Origin: Mastigias papua
Lineage: Eukaryota > Cnidaria > Scyphozoa > Rhizostomeae > Mastigiidae
Assembly: GCA_964019165.1 (NCBI GenBank)
Contig: OZ025282.1
Span: 1,144,001 to 1,208,000 of the forward strand
DNA: 64,000 bases
Reading direction: 5' to 3'
Shown: positions 1 to 30,300 of the stretch, piece by piece
Numbering within the stretch: position 1 is the stretch's first letter
Layout of the letters: every line of letters starts with the position of its first letter
The notes under the pieces: model-generated
The model's input: only the letters and a program-made list of their open reading frames with translations
The model's database searches: none
Told to the model about the DNA's origin: nothing
Translations under genes and position numbers: made by a program

Positions 1-2458
1 TTTTCTTTTCTTCTCTTTCCCTCAATCTTTCCCTGAATAATGCTCCTTTCCCTACCTGCCCTTCTTATATGACCAGAGAAGCGCATCTTTATTAAAATGG
101 TGTTTTCCGCAGTACAAAACTAGTACTAATCTTCAACTTTTTATTGGAGACTTTGAGAAACGAGAAAGATGTAGTGTATATTACCTAGTTTCGAATTGCT
201 CATTCTTAATTCATGGCCACAACATCGTTACGTTTGGGGATTGGTAACCAATTGTGTTTAGAATTCAAAGTTTCACAGACCGGTTCAGTATTGACCGATA
301 CTGCGAAAAAATTTGCGGACAAATGAAGCTGACTTTGGTATTCCAGTGTTAATGAGATCTCATTCTAGTTAGGTGTATTAGCTGAATTTTAATACGAAAT
401 CCGCCAATGGACGATGTCTGTTGCTGTCTTCATGCACATCTTCTGGTCATTAAGCATGTGGTCTTTTGCTGCTTTTACGATCAAGAATGAAGTTTAAACA
501 ATAAATTGACGCATGTATTGATGGCTACGAGGGTACATTATGGTGCCCGCAACTGAAAGAAAACAAAAACCTAGGAAATATTCTAGGGAGGCAACTGAAG
601 ACGGCGTTAGTTGGTGGCAATTGTGGAGGACTATAGGTCTGGTGATCATCTCATATAGCTGTGTATTGAAAAATTAGAAAGGGACTGTCGTAGTAGCATT
701 GATATTAATAATAAACAGTCATCAGACTTTTGAATGTGATAGTCTTGTTGGGAAGTGGTGGTTCTTTACCGCTCCTATAAAACATACTTGGTTGTATGAA
801 AATTCATGCAAACATGCACTATTCTCTAAAGGGATGATTTCCAGTAAAGGAAACTCTTTAAAAAAATGTGTGCGATCTATTTGCAGCGAATTTTGCAGGC
901 TTTCCATGGATGATGACTAGTTGTGGGGGTATGAATTGTGGATTCACAATGGAAATGCATTTGGTTCTCGCTTAGACGATGCACCTTTCATAGCACGTTA
1001 CACTCTTCGACTCTTACCCACAATCATCTGAATAGAAGATGATAATACCATTCCACAATTTCAGCAGTCATAACAAGGATTTCAAATCATTGATCTTGAA
1101 AGAAAACAATATGTAGCTATGGCAGAAAATTATAGAATAGAAAAACAAGACGGTTGATGAAAGTAAATTGTGTTACGTGGGGTGAAAGTTACGAAATTAC
1201 AAATACAAAAACAAAAAGATAACAAATAGAAAAAACAAAAGGTATCTATTAGCATTCATTTGAGATAAATCTTTAACCTAAAACCAAAAATTTTCCCAAA
1301 TTTCCGGAGATTTCCATATTATTAAATGTTGGGTGCAAGTCCATTCATACTTTCCAGTTGAGAGTAGATACATGTGGTTAAAAGACACTGGATATTCACA
1401 GGCCGCATAAGTTAATAAACGTCGTTTCCCAGACTAAAGGCTGATCTCTCACTTCGAATTCACATGAGGCTAATTGATCAGAACGAGATTATGGCATGAT
1501 TAAATGCTAGATGGCTACCATGCCAACAAGTTGCAAGCTGACTCCTGCTTCCGAAGCAAAAATATGTCGAGATTTTTTATGAGCAATTTCTTAAGGGCCG
1601 AAAAGACAAAAGCGCAGTAGAATATTCATAAATCAACTAGAAAACTGTTTAGACAAGAGATTAGCGAGAAAGATCTCACTCTTATGATTTAACTAGTGCA
1701 AGATTGCTTCTCTGCGGTTATATGTTCATATAGTTGTAAATTGCAAATTGAGTTGAGTCTTAAAAGGCGCGTGAGGTCCACGGAGCAAATGATGGTAAAT
1801 TTTGATTCAAAATAAATGTTTGGAAACAATTCCAAAACAACATCGCTACAGGATACTGAAGCAGTTCTGTGCTATGATGGAAAACACTACAAGAAGAAGT
1901 GCAAATTACGTCATTTCTTGGATAAATGAACATAACTACAGAATGAATCGTGACAAAAAGACACCAGTATGAAAATGATTATAAGACCACACGCAATATT
2001 TCAAGAACCATCTACTTGGAATTAAGCTCAGTCTTATTTGTAGACCAAGAGCTACATATCAGATCAAGTATACCGCGTTATTTTACACTGAAATTAATCT
2101 CCGGGGAAATGATAATATTCAACTCATCATATTCATAACTCAAATTACTACAAAGAAATCGATCCTTTACAATTTACAACTCTTTAGCCTTCTTTCACAG
2201 AGAATGCTGTACCGAGAGTATCATACGACTTAAAAGAATGCTAGTAAATGCATAATCTCTGCAGCATGGTAATAAACAACGATCGTAGAATGGCCTGTCA
2301 AATAAGCAAATATCTTCTAGAGATCCGAGGTTAATAAAAGTCCATTTTCTGCTTACCATTGTAGACAAAAGCTTGAAAAAAATAACTTTCATAAGAGGAA
2401 ATTAAGAGACTCCTTCATTCAATTCATTCCAAGAAAGACCAGGTTTGCTAACGCATTC
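1..2458. other. Unassigned flank, downstream of CDK7
   Basis: No exon of a recognisable family was found on either strand. Only short open frames without similarity to known families are present, and no repeat stands out. The minus-strand CDK7 3' UTR should occupy part of this stretch, but no polyadenylation signal was settled. Confidence 0.5.
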
Positions 2459-10054
<7,596 letters not shown>

Positions 10055-10220
10055 TTTCTAAGTTTATGTTGTTGTTGTTCAGAACATTGCTTGGAGAAAG
10101 TTTTTGTTGGGACTGTAGACGAGGCTACTTGCATATTGCACCTTGAATTAGATTAGCACTCAGTGTGCATTAGTGCTTAGACGATTTCACAAGCTAGCCT
10201 ATATATAGCTCCAGAAGCAA
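10055..10220. promoter_or_regulatory. Divergent promoter interval, CDK7 / metaxin
   Basis: Only 166 bp separate the start codons of CDK7 (minus) and metaxin (plus), so both 5' UTRs and core promoters must share this interval or overlap. A tatatata stretch lies about 20 bp before the metaxin ATG, too close for a standard TATA box unless the 5' UTR is tiny. No other element was identified. Confidence 0.7.
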
Positions 10221-17962
<7,742 letters not shown>

Positions 17963-19313
17963 GAAAATGTGAGTCTTTGCAAATATTCCTGCTGCCACTT
18001 ATTCGTAGACTCTTGTCTTACTGGCTTTTGTTGTGCGACCTTGTAACTATGCATCTCGGACAGCACTGCGTCAGTTGCAATTCGATCGAAACTGCCATGT
18101 TGGTGTAAGCTCTATAGCACTCAGCGAACGGTTGAAGGCGTAGTAAACTTTTTGCGTGTTTTTGCAAACTTTGCCGGCGATCACTGATTTGCCACCGATA
18201 TTTGGCATAACACTATATCCGAACTGAACACATTTGAATTATGTGATTTTGGCAATCGTTGCTTTTAGGAATTAAACGAAAATATCTGTTATTTTTTATA
18301 TCTTTAGCTTATGTGTATTTTGCTTTAAAAATGTGTTTGCATGGTGGAACGGCCCGTAGAATAAGGTTGCACGAAGTCATGAAACCTGAAAATTGCTTCA
18401 GTTTAATAATCAAGTGGCTTTGTCATTGAGAACCTAATTTCAAACATTTTTTGCTGTAGCCTCACCTTGGCTTTGAAGTGAATATCCTCTATTAGGTGTA
18501 TAGTACCCAGGCTTCTACCTTGCTCTGTTAAGAAATGAGTCACTTCTCTGTCTAAGTACATGGGCCTACATTGACATGAGAAAACTGCTTCTATCTGTTG
18601 CAAAACCAAAGTTCCATTTCACATACCGGCCTTTTTCCTATGTGAACCAATGCACAGGCAATCGACTAATGTAATTACCCTACGTTCCAGACATATTTAA
18701 GTTACTACTGTGTGTGATTGTGAATTCTATTTTGCTATCGTAAACGATATATGTTCCTCCCCTTCGGCAGTATACCTGAATCCTAGACCATAAACCCTAG
18801 ATTTGTGATCATCTTGTTATTTGTAAGCTTTGTGGGTCTCCTATGGTTCCTAAATAGTCGTAAGATGGCTGTGATTTCTGTCACATATGAAAGAGTGTCT
18901 TTTAGCTGTTATATGCTATTCTCTCTAGTTTAAGTATTTAATGAACACGCGTGGAGATATACCCCCACCCCCCACTCCACCCATACTAGAATAATCCGAA
19001 GATAGAAATTTTGCGAAGCTTCACCTCTACGACAATTGACCAACGCAACATAGTGATCTATCAGAGTTATACAGAGTCACAGTTGGCCCCAAACGTTGGA
19101 CGACACTCTTCAATCTTCTTAAACATGAAGCATTTTACACTTAGTAAACCATCGCTCATGGCCTACTTCTATTACCTTTGGTTTTCCAGACCAATCAAGC
19201 AACTTATCCATAAGGCAATTTTAACCATCATGCTATAGCTTGCTATTTTCCACCAACACAACCTATTTTCACATTAATGACTATTGATTACAGCTTGATC
19301 AGTAATACAAGTA
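17963..19313. other. Intergenic, metaxin 3' end to satellite
   Basis: Holds the metaxin 3' UTR, a somewhat CpG-richer patch around 18060-18220, and one unrecognised exon candidate at 18466-18594 on the minus strand. A minus-strand ATG at 19218 opens MDKLLDWSGKPK, followed by a GTAATA donor at 19182. No family was identified. Confidence 0.5.
18466..18594 (-). CDS. Unrecognised exon candidate
   Basis: A 43-codon open stretch bounded by TTTTGCAACAG and AAG/GTGAGG, phase 0 at both ends. It codes IEAVFSCQCRPMYLDREVTH, then FLTEQGRSLG, then TIHLIEDIHFKAK. Composition is protein-like and unlike the surrounding noise, but I do not recognise the family and found no secure partner exons. It could also be a chance frame. 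Confidence 0.3.
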
Positions 19314-20087
19314 AGCCAATTTTGGGCAAAAAGTAAGGCTATAGCCTTGGTATTTTGGCGAAAATTGACCAAAATTGACATTGATTAATTTTGATTGCAC
19401 ATTGAAAAGTGATGAAAATGAGCCAATTTTGGGCAAAAAGTAAGGCTATAGCCTTGGTATTTTGGCGAAAATTGACCAAAATTGACATTGATTAATTTTG
19501 ATTGCACATTGAAAAGTGATGAAAATGAGCCAATTTTGGGCAAAAAGTAAGGCTATAGCCTTGGTATTTTGGCGAAAATTGACCAAAATTGAGATTGATT
19601 GATTTTGATTGCACATTGAAAAGTGATGAAAATGAGCCAATTTTGGGCAAAAAGTAAGGCTATAGCCTTGGTATTTTGGCGACAAATGACCCAAATTGAA
19701 ATTGATTGATTTTTATTGCACATTGAAAAGTGATGAAAATGAGCAACTTTTGGGCAAACAGTAAGGCTATAGCCTTGGTATTTTGGCGAAAAATAACCCA
19801 AATTGAAATTGATTGATTTTGATTGCACATTGAAAAGTGATGAAAATGAGCCAATTTTGGGCAAATAGTAAGGCTATAGCCTTGGTATTTTGGCGAAAAA
19901 TGACCCAAATTGAAATTGATTGATTTTGATTGCACATTGAAAAGTGATGAAAATGAGGCAATTTTGGGCAAATAGTAAGACTATAGCCTTGGTATTTTGG
20001 CGACAAATGACCCAAATTGAAATTGATTGATTTTGATTGCACATTGACAACTGATGAAAATGAGCCAATTTTGGGCAAACAGTAAGG

Positions 20088-23000
20088 CTATAGCCTTGGT
20101 ATTTTGGCGACAAATAACCCAAATTGAAATTGATTGATTTTGATTGCACATTGAAAAGTGATGAAAATGAGCCAATTTTGGGCAAACAGTAAGGCTATAG
20201 CCTTGGTATTTTGGCGACAAATGACCCAAATTGAGATTGATTGATTTTGATTGCACATTGAAATGTAATGAAAATGAGCCAATTTTGGGCAAAAAGTAAG
20301 GCTATAGCCTTGGTATTTTGGCGAAAATTGACCAAAATTGAAATTGATTGATTTTGATTGCAGATTGAAAAGTGATGAAAATGAGGCAATTTTGGGCAAA
20401 AAGTAAGAGTATAGCCTTGGTATTTTGGCGACAAATGACCCAAATTGAAATTGATTGATTTTGATTGCAGATTGAACAGTGGTGAAAATGAGCCAATTTT
20501 GGGCAAATAGTAAGGCTATAGCCTTGGTATTTTGGCGAAAAATGACCGAAATTGAAATTGATTGATTTTGATTGCACATTGAAAAGTGATGAAAATGAGC
20601 CAATTTTGGGCAAAAAGTAAGGCTATAGCCTTGGTATTTTGGCGAAAATTGACCAAAATTGAAATTGATTGATTTTGATTGCAGATTGAAAAGTGATGAA
20701 AATGAGCAAAGTTTGGGCAAAAGGTAAGGCTATAGCCTTGGTATTTTGGCGACAAATGACCCAAATTGACATTGATTGATTTTGATTGAAGATTGAAAAG
20801 TGATGAAAATGAGCCAATTTTGGGCAAAAAGTAAGGCTATAGCCTTGGTATTTTGGCGACACATGACGCAAATTGAAATTGATTGATTTTGATTGCACAT
20901 TGAAAAGTGATGAAAATGAGCCAATGTTGGGCAAATAGTAAGGCTATAGCCTTGGTATTTTGGCGAAAAATAACCCAAATTAAAATTGATTGATTTTGAT
21001 TGCACATTGAAAAGTGATGAAAATGAGCCAATTTTGGGCAAAAAGTAAGGCTATAGCCTTGGTATTTTGGCGACAAATGACCCAAATTGAAATTGATTGA
21101 TGTTGATTGCAGATTGAAAAGTGTTGACAATGAGCCAATTTTGGGCAAAAAGTAAGGCTATAGCCTTGGTATTTTGGTGACAAATGACCGAAATTGAAAT
21201 TGATTGATTTTGATTGCACATTGAAAACTGATGAAAATGAGCCAATTTTGGGCAAACAGTAAGGCTATAGCCTTGGTATTTTGGCGAAAAATGACCCAAA
21301 TTGAGATTGATTGATTTTGATTGCACATTGAAAAGTGATGAAAATGAGCCAATTTTGGGCAAAAAGTAAGGCTATAGCCTTGGTATTTTGGCGACAAATG
21401 ACCCAAATTGAGATTGATTGATTTTGATTGCACATTGAAATGTAATGAAAATGAGCCAATTTTGGGCAAAAAGTAAGGCTATAGCCTTGGTATTTTGGCG
21501 AAAATTGACCAAAATTGAAATTGATTGATTTTGATTGCAGATTGAAAAGTGATGAAAATGAGGCAATTTTGGGCAAAAAGTAAGAGTATAGCCTTGGTAT
21601 TTTGGCGACAAATGACCCAAATTGAAATTGATTGATTTTGATTGCAGATTGAACAGTGGTGAAAATGAGCCAATTTTGGGCAAATAGTAAGGCTATAGCC
21701 TTGGTATTTTGGCGAAAAATGACCGAAATTGAAATTGATTGATTTTGATTGCACATTGAAAAGTGATGAAAATGAGCCAATTTTGGGCAAAAAGTAAGGC
21801 TATAGCCTTGGTATTTTGGCGAAAATTGACCAAAATTGAAATTGATTGATTTTGATTGCAGATTGAAAAGTGATGAAAATGAGCAAAGTTTGGGCAAAAG
21901 GTAAGGCTATAGCCTTGGTATTTTGGCGACAAATGACCCAAATTGACATTGATTGATTTTGATTGAAGATTGAAAAGTGATGAAAATGAGCCAATTTTGG
22001 GCAAAAAGTAAGGCTATAGCCTTGGTATTTTGGCGACACATGACGCAAATTGAAATTGATTGATTTTGATTGCACATTGAAAAGTGATGAAAATGAGCCA
22101 ATGTTGGGCAAATAGTAAGGCTATAGCCTTGGTATTTTGGCGAAAAATAACCCAAATTAAAATTGATTGATTTTGATTGCACATTGAAAAGTGATGAAAA
22201 TGAGCCAATTTTGGGCAAAAAGTAAGGCTATAGCCTTGGTATTTTGGCGACAAATGACCCAAATTGAAATTGATTGATGTTGATTGCAGATTGAAAAGTG
22301 TTGACAATGAGCCAATTTTGGGCAAAAAGTAAGGCTATAGCCTTGGTATTTTGGTGACAAATGACCGAAATTGAAATTGATTGATTTTGATTGCACATTG
22401 AAAACTGATGAAAATGAGCCAATTTTGGGCAAACAGTAAGGCTATAGCCTTGGTATTTTGGCGAAAAATGACCCAAATTGAGATTGATTGATTTTGATTG
22501 CACATTGAAAAGTGATGAAAATGAGCCAATTTTGGGCAAAAAGTAAGGCTATAGCCTTGGTATTTTGGCGACAAATGACCCAAATTGAGATTGATTGATT
22601 TTGATTGCACATTGAAATGTAATGAAAATGAGCCAATTTTGGGCAAAAAGTAAGGCTATAGCCTTGGTATTTTGGCGAAAATTGACCAAAATTGAAATTG
22701 ATTGATTTTGATTGCAGATTGAGAAGTGATGAAAATGAGGCAATTTTGGGCAAAAAGTAAGACTATAGCCTTGGTATTTTGGCGACAAATGACCCAAATT
22801 GAAATTGATTGATTTTGATTGCAGATTGAACAGTGGTGAAAATGAGCCAATTTTGGGCAAATAGTAAGGCTATAGCCTTGGTATTTTGGCGAAAAATGAC
22901 CGAAATTGAAATTGATTGATTTTGATTGCACATTGAAAAGTGATGAAAATGAGCCAATTTTGGGCAAACAGTAAGGCTATAGCCTTGGTATTTTGGCGAA

Positions 23001-24251
23001 AATTGACCAAAATTGAAATTGATTGATTTTGATTGCAGATTGAAAAGTGATGAAAATGAGCAAAGTTTGGGCAAAAGGTAAGGCTATAGCCTTGGTATTT
23101 TGGCGACAAATGACCCAAATTGACATTGATTGATTTTGATTGAAGATTGAAAAGTGATGAAAATGAGCCAATTTTGGGCAAAAAGTAAGGCTATAGCCTT
23201 GGTATTTTGGCGACACATGACGCAAATTGAAATTGATTGATTTTGATTGCACATTGAAAAGTGATGAAAATGAGCCAATGTTGGGCAAATAGTAAGGCTA
23301 TAGCCTTGGTATTTTGGCGAAAAATAACCCAAATTGAAATTGATTGATTTTGATTGCACATTGAAAAGTGATGAAAATGAGGCAATTTTGGGCAAAAAGT
23401 AAGGCTATAGCCTTGGTATTTTGGCGACAAATGACCCAAATTGAAATTGATTGATGTTGATTGCAGATTGAAAAGTGTTGAAAATGAGCCAATTTTGGGC
23501 AAAAAGTAAGGCTATAGCCTTGGTATTTTGGCGACAAATGACCGAAATTGAAATTGATTGATTTTGATTGCACATTGAAAACTGATGAAAATGAGCCAAT
23601 TTTGGGCAAACAGTAAGGCTATAGCCTTGGTATTTTGGCGAAAAATGACCGAAATTGAGATTGATTGATTTTGATTGCACATTGAAAAGTGATGAAAATG
23701 AGCCAATTTTGGGCAAAAAGTAAGGCTATAGCCTTGGTATTTTGGCGACAAATGACCCAAATTGAGATTGATTGATTTTGATTGCACATTGAAATGTAAT
23801 GAAAATGAGCCAATTTTGGGCAAAAAGTAAGGCTATAGCCTTGGTATTTTGGCGAAAATTGACCAAAATTGAAATTGATTGATTTTGATTGCAGATTGAA
23901 AAGTGATGAAAATGAGGCAATTTTGGGCAAAAAGTAAGAGTATAGCCTTGGTATTTTGGCGACAAATGACCCAAATTGAAATTGATTGATTTTGATTGCA
24001 GATTGAACAGTGGTGAAAATGAGCCAATTTTGGGCAAATAGTAAGGCTATAGCCTTGGTATTTTGGCGAAAAATGACCGAAATTGAAATTGATTGATTTT
24101 GATTGCACATTGAAAAGTGATGAAAATGAGCCAATTTTGGGCAAAAAGTAAGGCAATAGCCTTGGTATTTTGGCGAAAATTGACCAAAATTGAAATTGAT
24201 TGATTTTGATTGCAGATTGAAAAGTGATGAAAATGAGCAAAGTTTGGGCAA
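20088..24251. repeat. Satellite domain with 1177-bp (11-mer) higher-order unit
   Basis: Variant combinations recur every 1177 bp (11 x 107). For example the rare ttttggtgacaa variant is at 21174 and 22351, and the aagagtatagcc variant near 20405, 21582 and 23936. About 3.5 copies are visible. Confidence 0.85.
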
Positions 24252-27200
24252 AACGTAAGGCTATAGCCTTGGTATTTTGGCGACAAATGACCCAAATTGA
24301 CATTGATTGATTTTGATTGAAGATTGAAAAGTGATGAAAATGAGCCAATTTTGGGCAAAAAGTAAGGCTATAGCCTTGGTATTTTGGCGACACATGACGC
24401 AAATTGAAATTGATTGATTTTGATTGCACATTGAAAAGTGATGAAAATGAGCCAATGTTGGGCAAATAGTAAGGCTATAGCCTTGGTATTTTGGCGAAAA
24501 ATAACCCAAATTGAAATTGATTGATTTTGATTGCACATTGAAAAGTGATGAAAATGAGCCAATTTTGGGCAAAAAGTAAGGCTATAGCCTTGGTATTTTG
24601 GCGACAAATGACCCAAATTGAAATTGACTGATGTTGATTGCAGATTGAAAAGTGTTGACAATGAGCCAATTTTGGGCATAAAGTAAGGCTATAGCCTTGG
24701 TATTTTGGCGACAAATGACCGAAATTGAAATTGATTGATTTTGATTGCACATTGAAAACTGATGAAAATGAGCCAATTTTGGGCAAACAGTAAGGCTATA
24801 GCCTTGGTATTTTGGCGAAAAATGACCCAAATTGAGATTGATTGATTTTGATTGCACATTGAAAAGTGATGAAAATGAGCCAATTTTGGGCAAAAAGTAA
24901 GGCTATAGCCTTGGTATTTTGGCGACAAATGACCCAAATTGAGATTGATTGATTTTGATTGCAGATTGAACAGTGGTGAAAATGAGCCAATTTTGGGCAA
25001 ATAGTAAGGCTATAGCTTGGTATTTTGGCGAAAAATGACCGAAATTGAAATTGATTGATTTTGATTGCACATTGAAAAGTGATGAAAATGAGGCAATTTT
25101 GGGCAAACAGTAAGGCTATAGCCTTGGTATTTTGGCGAAAATTGACCAAAATTGAAATTGATTGATTTTGATTGCAGATTGAAAAGTGATTAAAATGAGC
25201 AAAGTTTGGGCAAAAGGTAAGGCTATAGCCTTGGTATTTTGGCGACAAATGACCCAAATTGACATTGATTGATTTTGATTGAAGATTGAAAAGTGATGAA
25301 AATGAGCCAATTTTGGGCAAAAAGTAAGGCTATAGCCTTGGTATTTTGGCGACACATGACGCAAATTGAAATTGATTGATTTTGATTGCACATTGAAAAG
25401 TGATGAAAATGAGCCAATGTTGGGCAAATAGTAAGGCTATAGCCTTGGTATTTTGGCGAAAAATAACCCAAATTGAAATTGATTGATTTTGATTGCACAT
25501 TGAAAAGTGATGAAAATGAGCCAATTTTGGGCAAAAAGTAAGGCTATAGCCTTGGTATTTTGGCGACAAATGACCCAAATTGAAATTGATTGATGTTGAT
25601 TGCAGATTGAAAAGTGTTGAAAATGAGCCAATTTTGGGCAAAAAGTAAGGCTATAGCCTTGGTATTTTGGCGACAAATGACCGAAATTGAAATTGATTGA
25701 TTTTGATTGCACATTGAAAACTGATGAAAATGAGCCAATTTTGGGCAAACAGTAAGGCTATAGCCTTGGTATTTTGGCGAAAAATGACCCAAATTGAGAT
25801 TGATTGATTTTGATTGCACATTGAAAAGTGATGAAAATGAGCCAATTTTGGGCAAAAAGTAAGGCTATAGCCTTGGTATTTTGGCGACAAATGACCCAAA
25901 TTGAGATTGATTGATTTTGATTGCACATTGAAATGTAATGAAAATGAGCCAATTTTGGGCAAAAAGTAAGGCTATAGCCTTGGTATTTTGGCGAAAATTG
26001 ACCAAAATTGAAATTGATTGATTTTGATTGCAGATTGAAAAGTGATGAAAATGAGGCAATTTTGGGCAAAAAGTAAGACTATAGCCTTGGTATTTTGGCG
26101 ACAAATGACCCAAATTGAAATTGATTGATTTTGATTGCAGATTGAACAGTGGTGAAAATGAGCCAATTTTGGGCAAATAGTAAGGCTATAGCCTTGGTAT
26201 TTTGGCGAAAAATGACCGAAATTGAAATTGATTGATTTTGATTGCACATTGAAAAGTGATGAAAATGAGCCACTTTTGGGCAAACAGTAAGGCTATAGCC
26301 TTGGTATTTTGGCGAAAATTGACCAAAATTGAAATTGATTGATTTTGATTGCAGATTGAAAAGTGATGAAAATGAGCAAAGTTTGGGCAAAACGTAAGGC
26401 TATAGCCTTGGTATTTTGGCGACAAATGACCCAAATTGACATTGATTGATTTTGATTGAAGATTGAAAAGTGATGAAAATGAGCCAATTTTGGGCAAAAA
26501 GTAAGGCTATAGCCTTGGTATTTTGGCGACACATGACGCAAATTGAAATTGATTGATTTTGATTGCACATTGAAAAGTGATGAAAATGAGCCAATGTTGG
26601 GCAAATAGTAAGGCTATAGCCTTGGTATTTTGGCGAAAAATAACCCAAATTGAAATTGATTGATTTTGATTGCACATTGAAAAGTGATGAAAATGAGCCA
26701 ATTTTGGGCAAAAAGTAAGGCTATAGCCTTGGTATTTTGGCGACAAATGACCCAAATTGAAATTGACTGATGTTGATTGCAGATTGAAAAGTGTTGACAA
26801 TGAGCCAATTTTGGGCATAAAGTAAGGCTATAGCCTTGGTATTTTGGCGACAAATGACCGAAATTGAAATTGATTGATTTTGATTGCACATTGAAAACTG
26901 ATGAAAATGAGCCAATTTTGGGCAAACAGTAAGGCTATAGCCTTGGTATTTTGGCGAAAAATGACCCAAATTGAGATTGATTGATTTTGATTGCACATTG
27001 AAAAGTGATGAAAATGAGCCAATTTTGGGCAAAAAGTAAGGCTATAGCCTTGGTATTTTGGCGACAAATGACCCAAATTGAGATTGATTGATTTTGATTG
27101 CACATTGAAATGTAATGAAAATGAGCCAATTTTGGGCAAAAAGTAAGGCTATAGCCTTGGTATTTTGGCGACAAATGACCCAAATTGAAATTGATTGATT

Positions 27201-27362
27201 TTGATTGCAGATTGAACAGTGGTGAAAATGAGCCAATTTTGGGCAAATAGTAAGGCTATAGCCTTGGTATTTTGGCGAAAAATGACCGAAATTGAAATTG
27301 ATTGATTTTGATTGCACATTGAAAAGTGATGAAAATGAGCCAATTTTGGGCAAAACGTAAGG

Positions 27363-30300
27363 CTATAGCCTTCGTATTTTGGCGAAAATTGACCAAAATT
27401 GAAATTGATTGATTTTGATTGCAGATTGAAAAGTGATGAAAATGAGCAAAGTTTGGGCAAAAGGTAAGGCTATAGCCTTGGTATTTTGGCGACAAATGAC
27501 CCAAATTGACATTGATTGATTTTGATTGAAGATTGAAAAGTGATGAAAATGAGCCAATTTTGGGCAAAAAGTAAGGCTATAGCCTTGGTATTTTGGCGAC
27601 AAATGACCCAAATTGAAATTGATTGATGTTGATTGCAGATTGAAAAGTGTTGACAATGAGCCAATTTTGGGCAAAAAGTAAGGCTATAGCCTTGGTATTT
27701 TGGCGACAAATGACCGAAATTGAAATTGATTGATTTTGATTGCACATTGAGAACTGATGAAAATGAGCCAATTTTGGGCAAACAGTAAGGCTATAGCCTT
27801 GGTATTTTGGCGAAAAATGACCCAAATTGAAATTGATTGATTTTGATTGCACATTGAAAAGTGATGAAAATGAGCCAATTTTGGGCAAAAAGTAAGGCAA
27901 TAGCCTTGGTATTTTGGCGAAAATTGACCAAAATTGAAATTGATTGATTTTGATTGCAGATTGAAAAGTGATGAAAATGAGCAAAGTTTGGGCAAAACGT
28001 AAGGCTATAGCCTTGGTATTTTGGCGACAAATGACCCAAATTGACATTGATTGATTTTGATTGAAGATTGAAAAGTGATGAAAATGAGCCAATTTTGGGC
28101 AAAAAGTAAGGCTATAGCCTTGGTATTTTGGCGACACATGACGCAAATTGAAAGTGATTGATTTTGATTGCACATTGAAAAGTGATGAAAATGAGCCAAT
28201 GTTGGGCAAATAGTAAGGCTATAGCCTTGGTATTTTGGCGAAAAATAACCCAAATTGAAATTGATTGATTTTGATTGCACATTGAAAAGTGATGAAAATG
28301 AGCCAATTTTGGGCAAAAAGTAAGGCTATAGCCTTGGTATTTTGGCGACAAATGACCCAAATTGAAATTGACTGATGTTGATTGCAGATTGAAAAGTGTT
28401 GACAATGAGCCAATTTTGGGCATAAAGTAAGGCTATAGCCTTGGTATTTTGGCGACAAATGACCGAAATTGAAATTGATTGATTTTGATTGCACATTGAA
28501 AACTGATGAAAATGAGCCAATTTTGGGCAAACAGTAAGGCTATAGCCTTGGTATTTTGGCGAAAAATGACCCAAATTGAGATTGATTGATTTTGATTGCA
28601 CATTGAAAAGTGATGAAAATGAGCCAATTTTGGGCAAAAAGTAAGGCTATAGCCTTGGTATTTTGGCGACAAATGACCCAAATTGAGATTGATTGATTTT
28701 GATTGCACATTGAAATGTAATGAAAATGAGCCAATTTTGGGCAAAAAGTAAGGCTATAGCCTTGGTATTTTGGCGAAAATTGACCAAAATTGAAATTGAT
28801 TGATTTTGATTGCAGATTGAAAAGTGATGAAAATGAGGCAATTTTGGGCAAAAAGTAAGACTATAGCCTTGGTATTTTGGCGACAAATGACCCAAATTGA
28901 AATTGATTGATTTTGATTGCAGATTGAACAGTGGTGAAAATGAGCCAATTTTGGGCAAATAGTAAGGCTATAGCCTTGGTATTTTGGCGAAAAATGACCG
29001 AAATTGAAATTGATTGATTTTGATTGCACATTGAAAAGTGATGAAAATGAGCCAATTTTGGGCAAAACGTAAGGCTATAGCCTTCGTATTTTGGCGAAAA
29101 TTGACCAAAATTGAAATTGATTGATTTTGATTGCAGATTGAAAAGTGATGAAAATGAGCAAAGTTTGGGCAAAAGGTAAGGCTATAGCCTTGGTATTTTG
29201 GCGACAAATGACCCAAATTGACATTGATTGATTTTGATTGAAGATTGAAAAGTGATGAAAATGAGCCAATTTTGGGCAAAAAGTAAGGCTATAGCCTTGG
29301 TATTTTGGCGACAAATGACCCAAATTGAAATTGATTGATGTTGATTGCAGATTGAAAAGTGTTGACAATGAGCCAATTTTGGGCAAAAAGTAAGGCTATA
29401 GCCTTGGTATTTTGGCGACAAATGACCGAAATTGAAATTGATTGATTCTGATTGCACATTGAGAACTGATGAAAATGAGCCAATTTTGGGCAAACAGTAA
29501 GGCTATAGCCTTGGTATTTTGGCGAAAAATGACCCAAATTGAGATTGATTGATTTTGATTGCACATTGAAAAGTGATGAAAATGAGCCAATTTTGGGCAA
29601 AAAGTAAGGCTATAGCCTTGGTATTTTGGCGACAAATGACCCAAATTGAAATTGATTGATTTTGATTGCAGATTGAACAGTGGTGAAAATGAGCCAATTT
29701 TGGGCAAATAGTAAGGCTATAGCCTTGGTATTTTGGCGACAAATGACCGAAATTGAAATTGATTGATTTTGATTGCACATTGAACAGTGATGAAAATGAG
29801 CCAATTTTGGGCAAAAAGTAAGGCTATAGCCTTGGTATTTTGGCGAAAATTGACCAAAATTGATATTGATTGATTTTGATTGCAGATTGAAAAGTGATGA
29901 AAATGAGCAAAGTTTGGGCAAAACGTAAGGCTATAGCCTTGGTATTTTGGCGACAAATGACCCAAATTGACATTGATTGATTTTGATTGAAGATTGAAAA
30001 GTGATGAAAATGAGCCAATTTTGGGCAAAAAGTAAGGCTATAGCCTTGGTATTTTGGCGACACATGACGCAAATTGAAATTGATTGATTTTGATTGCACA
30101 TTGAAAAGTGATGAAAATGAGCCAATGTTGGGCAAATAGTAAGGCTATAGCCTTGGTATTTTGGCGAAAAATAACCCAAATTGAAATTGATTGATTTTGA
30201 TTGAAGATTGAAAAGTGATGAAAATGAGCCAATTTTGGGCAAAAAGTAAGGCTATAGCCTTGGTATTTTGGCGACACATGACGCAAATTGAAATTGATTG

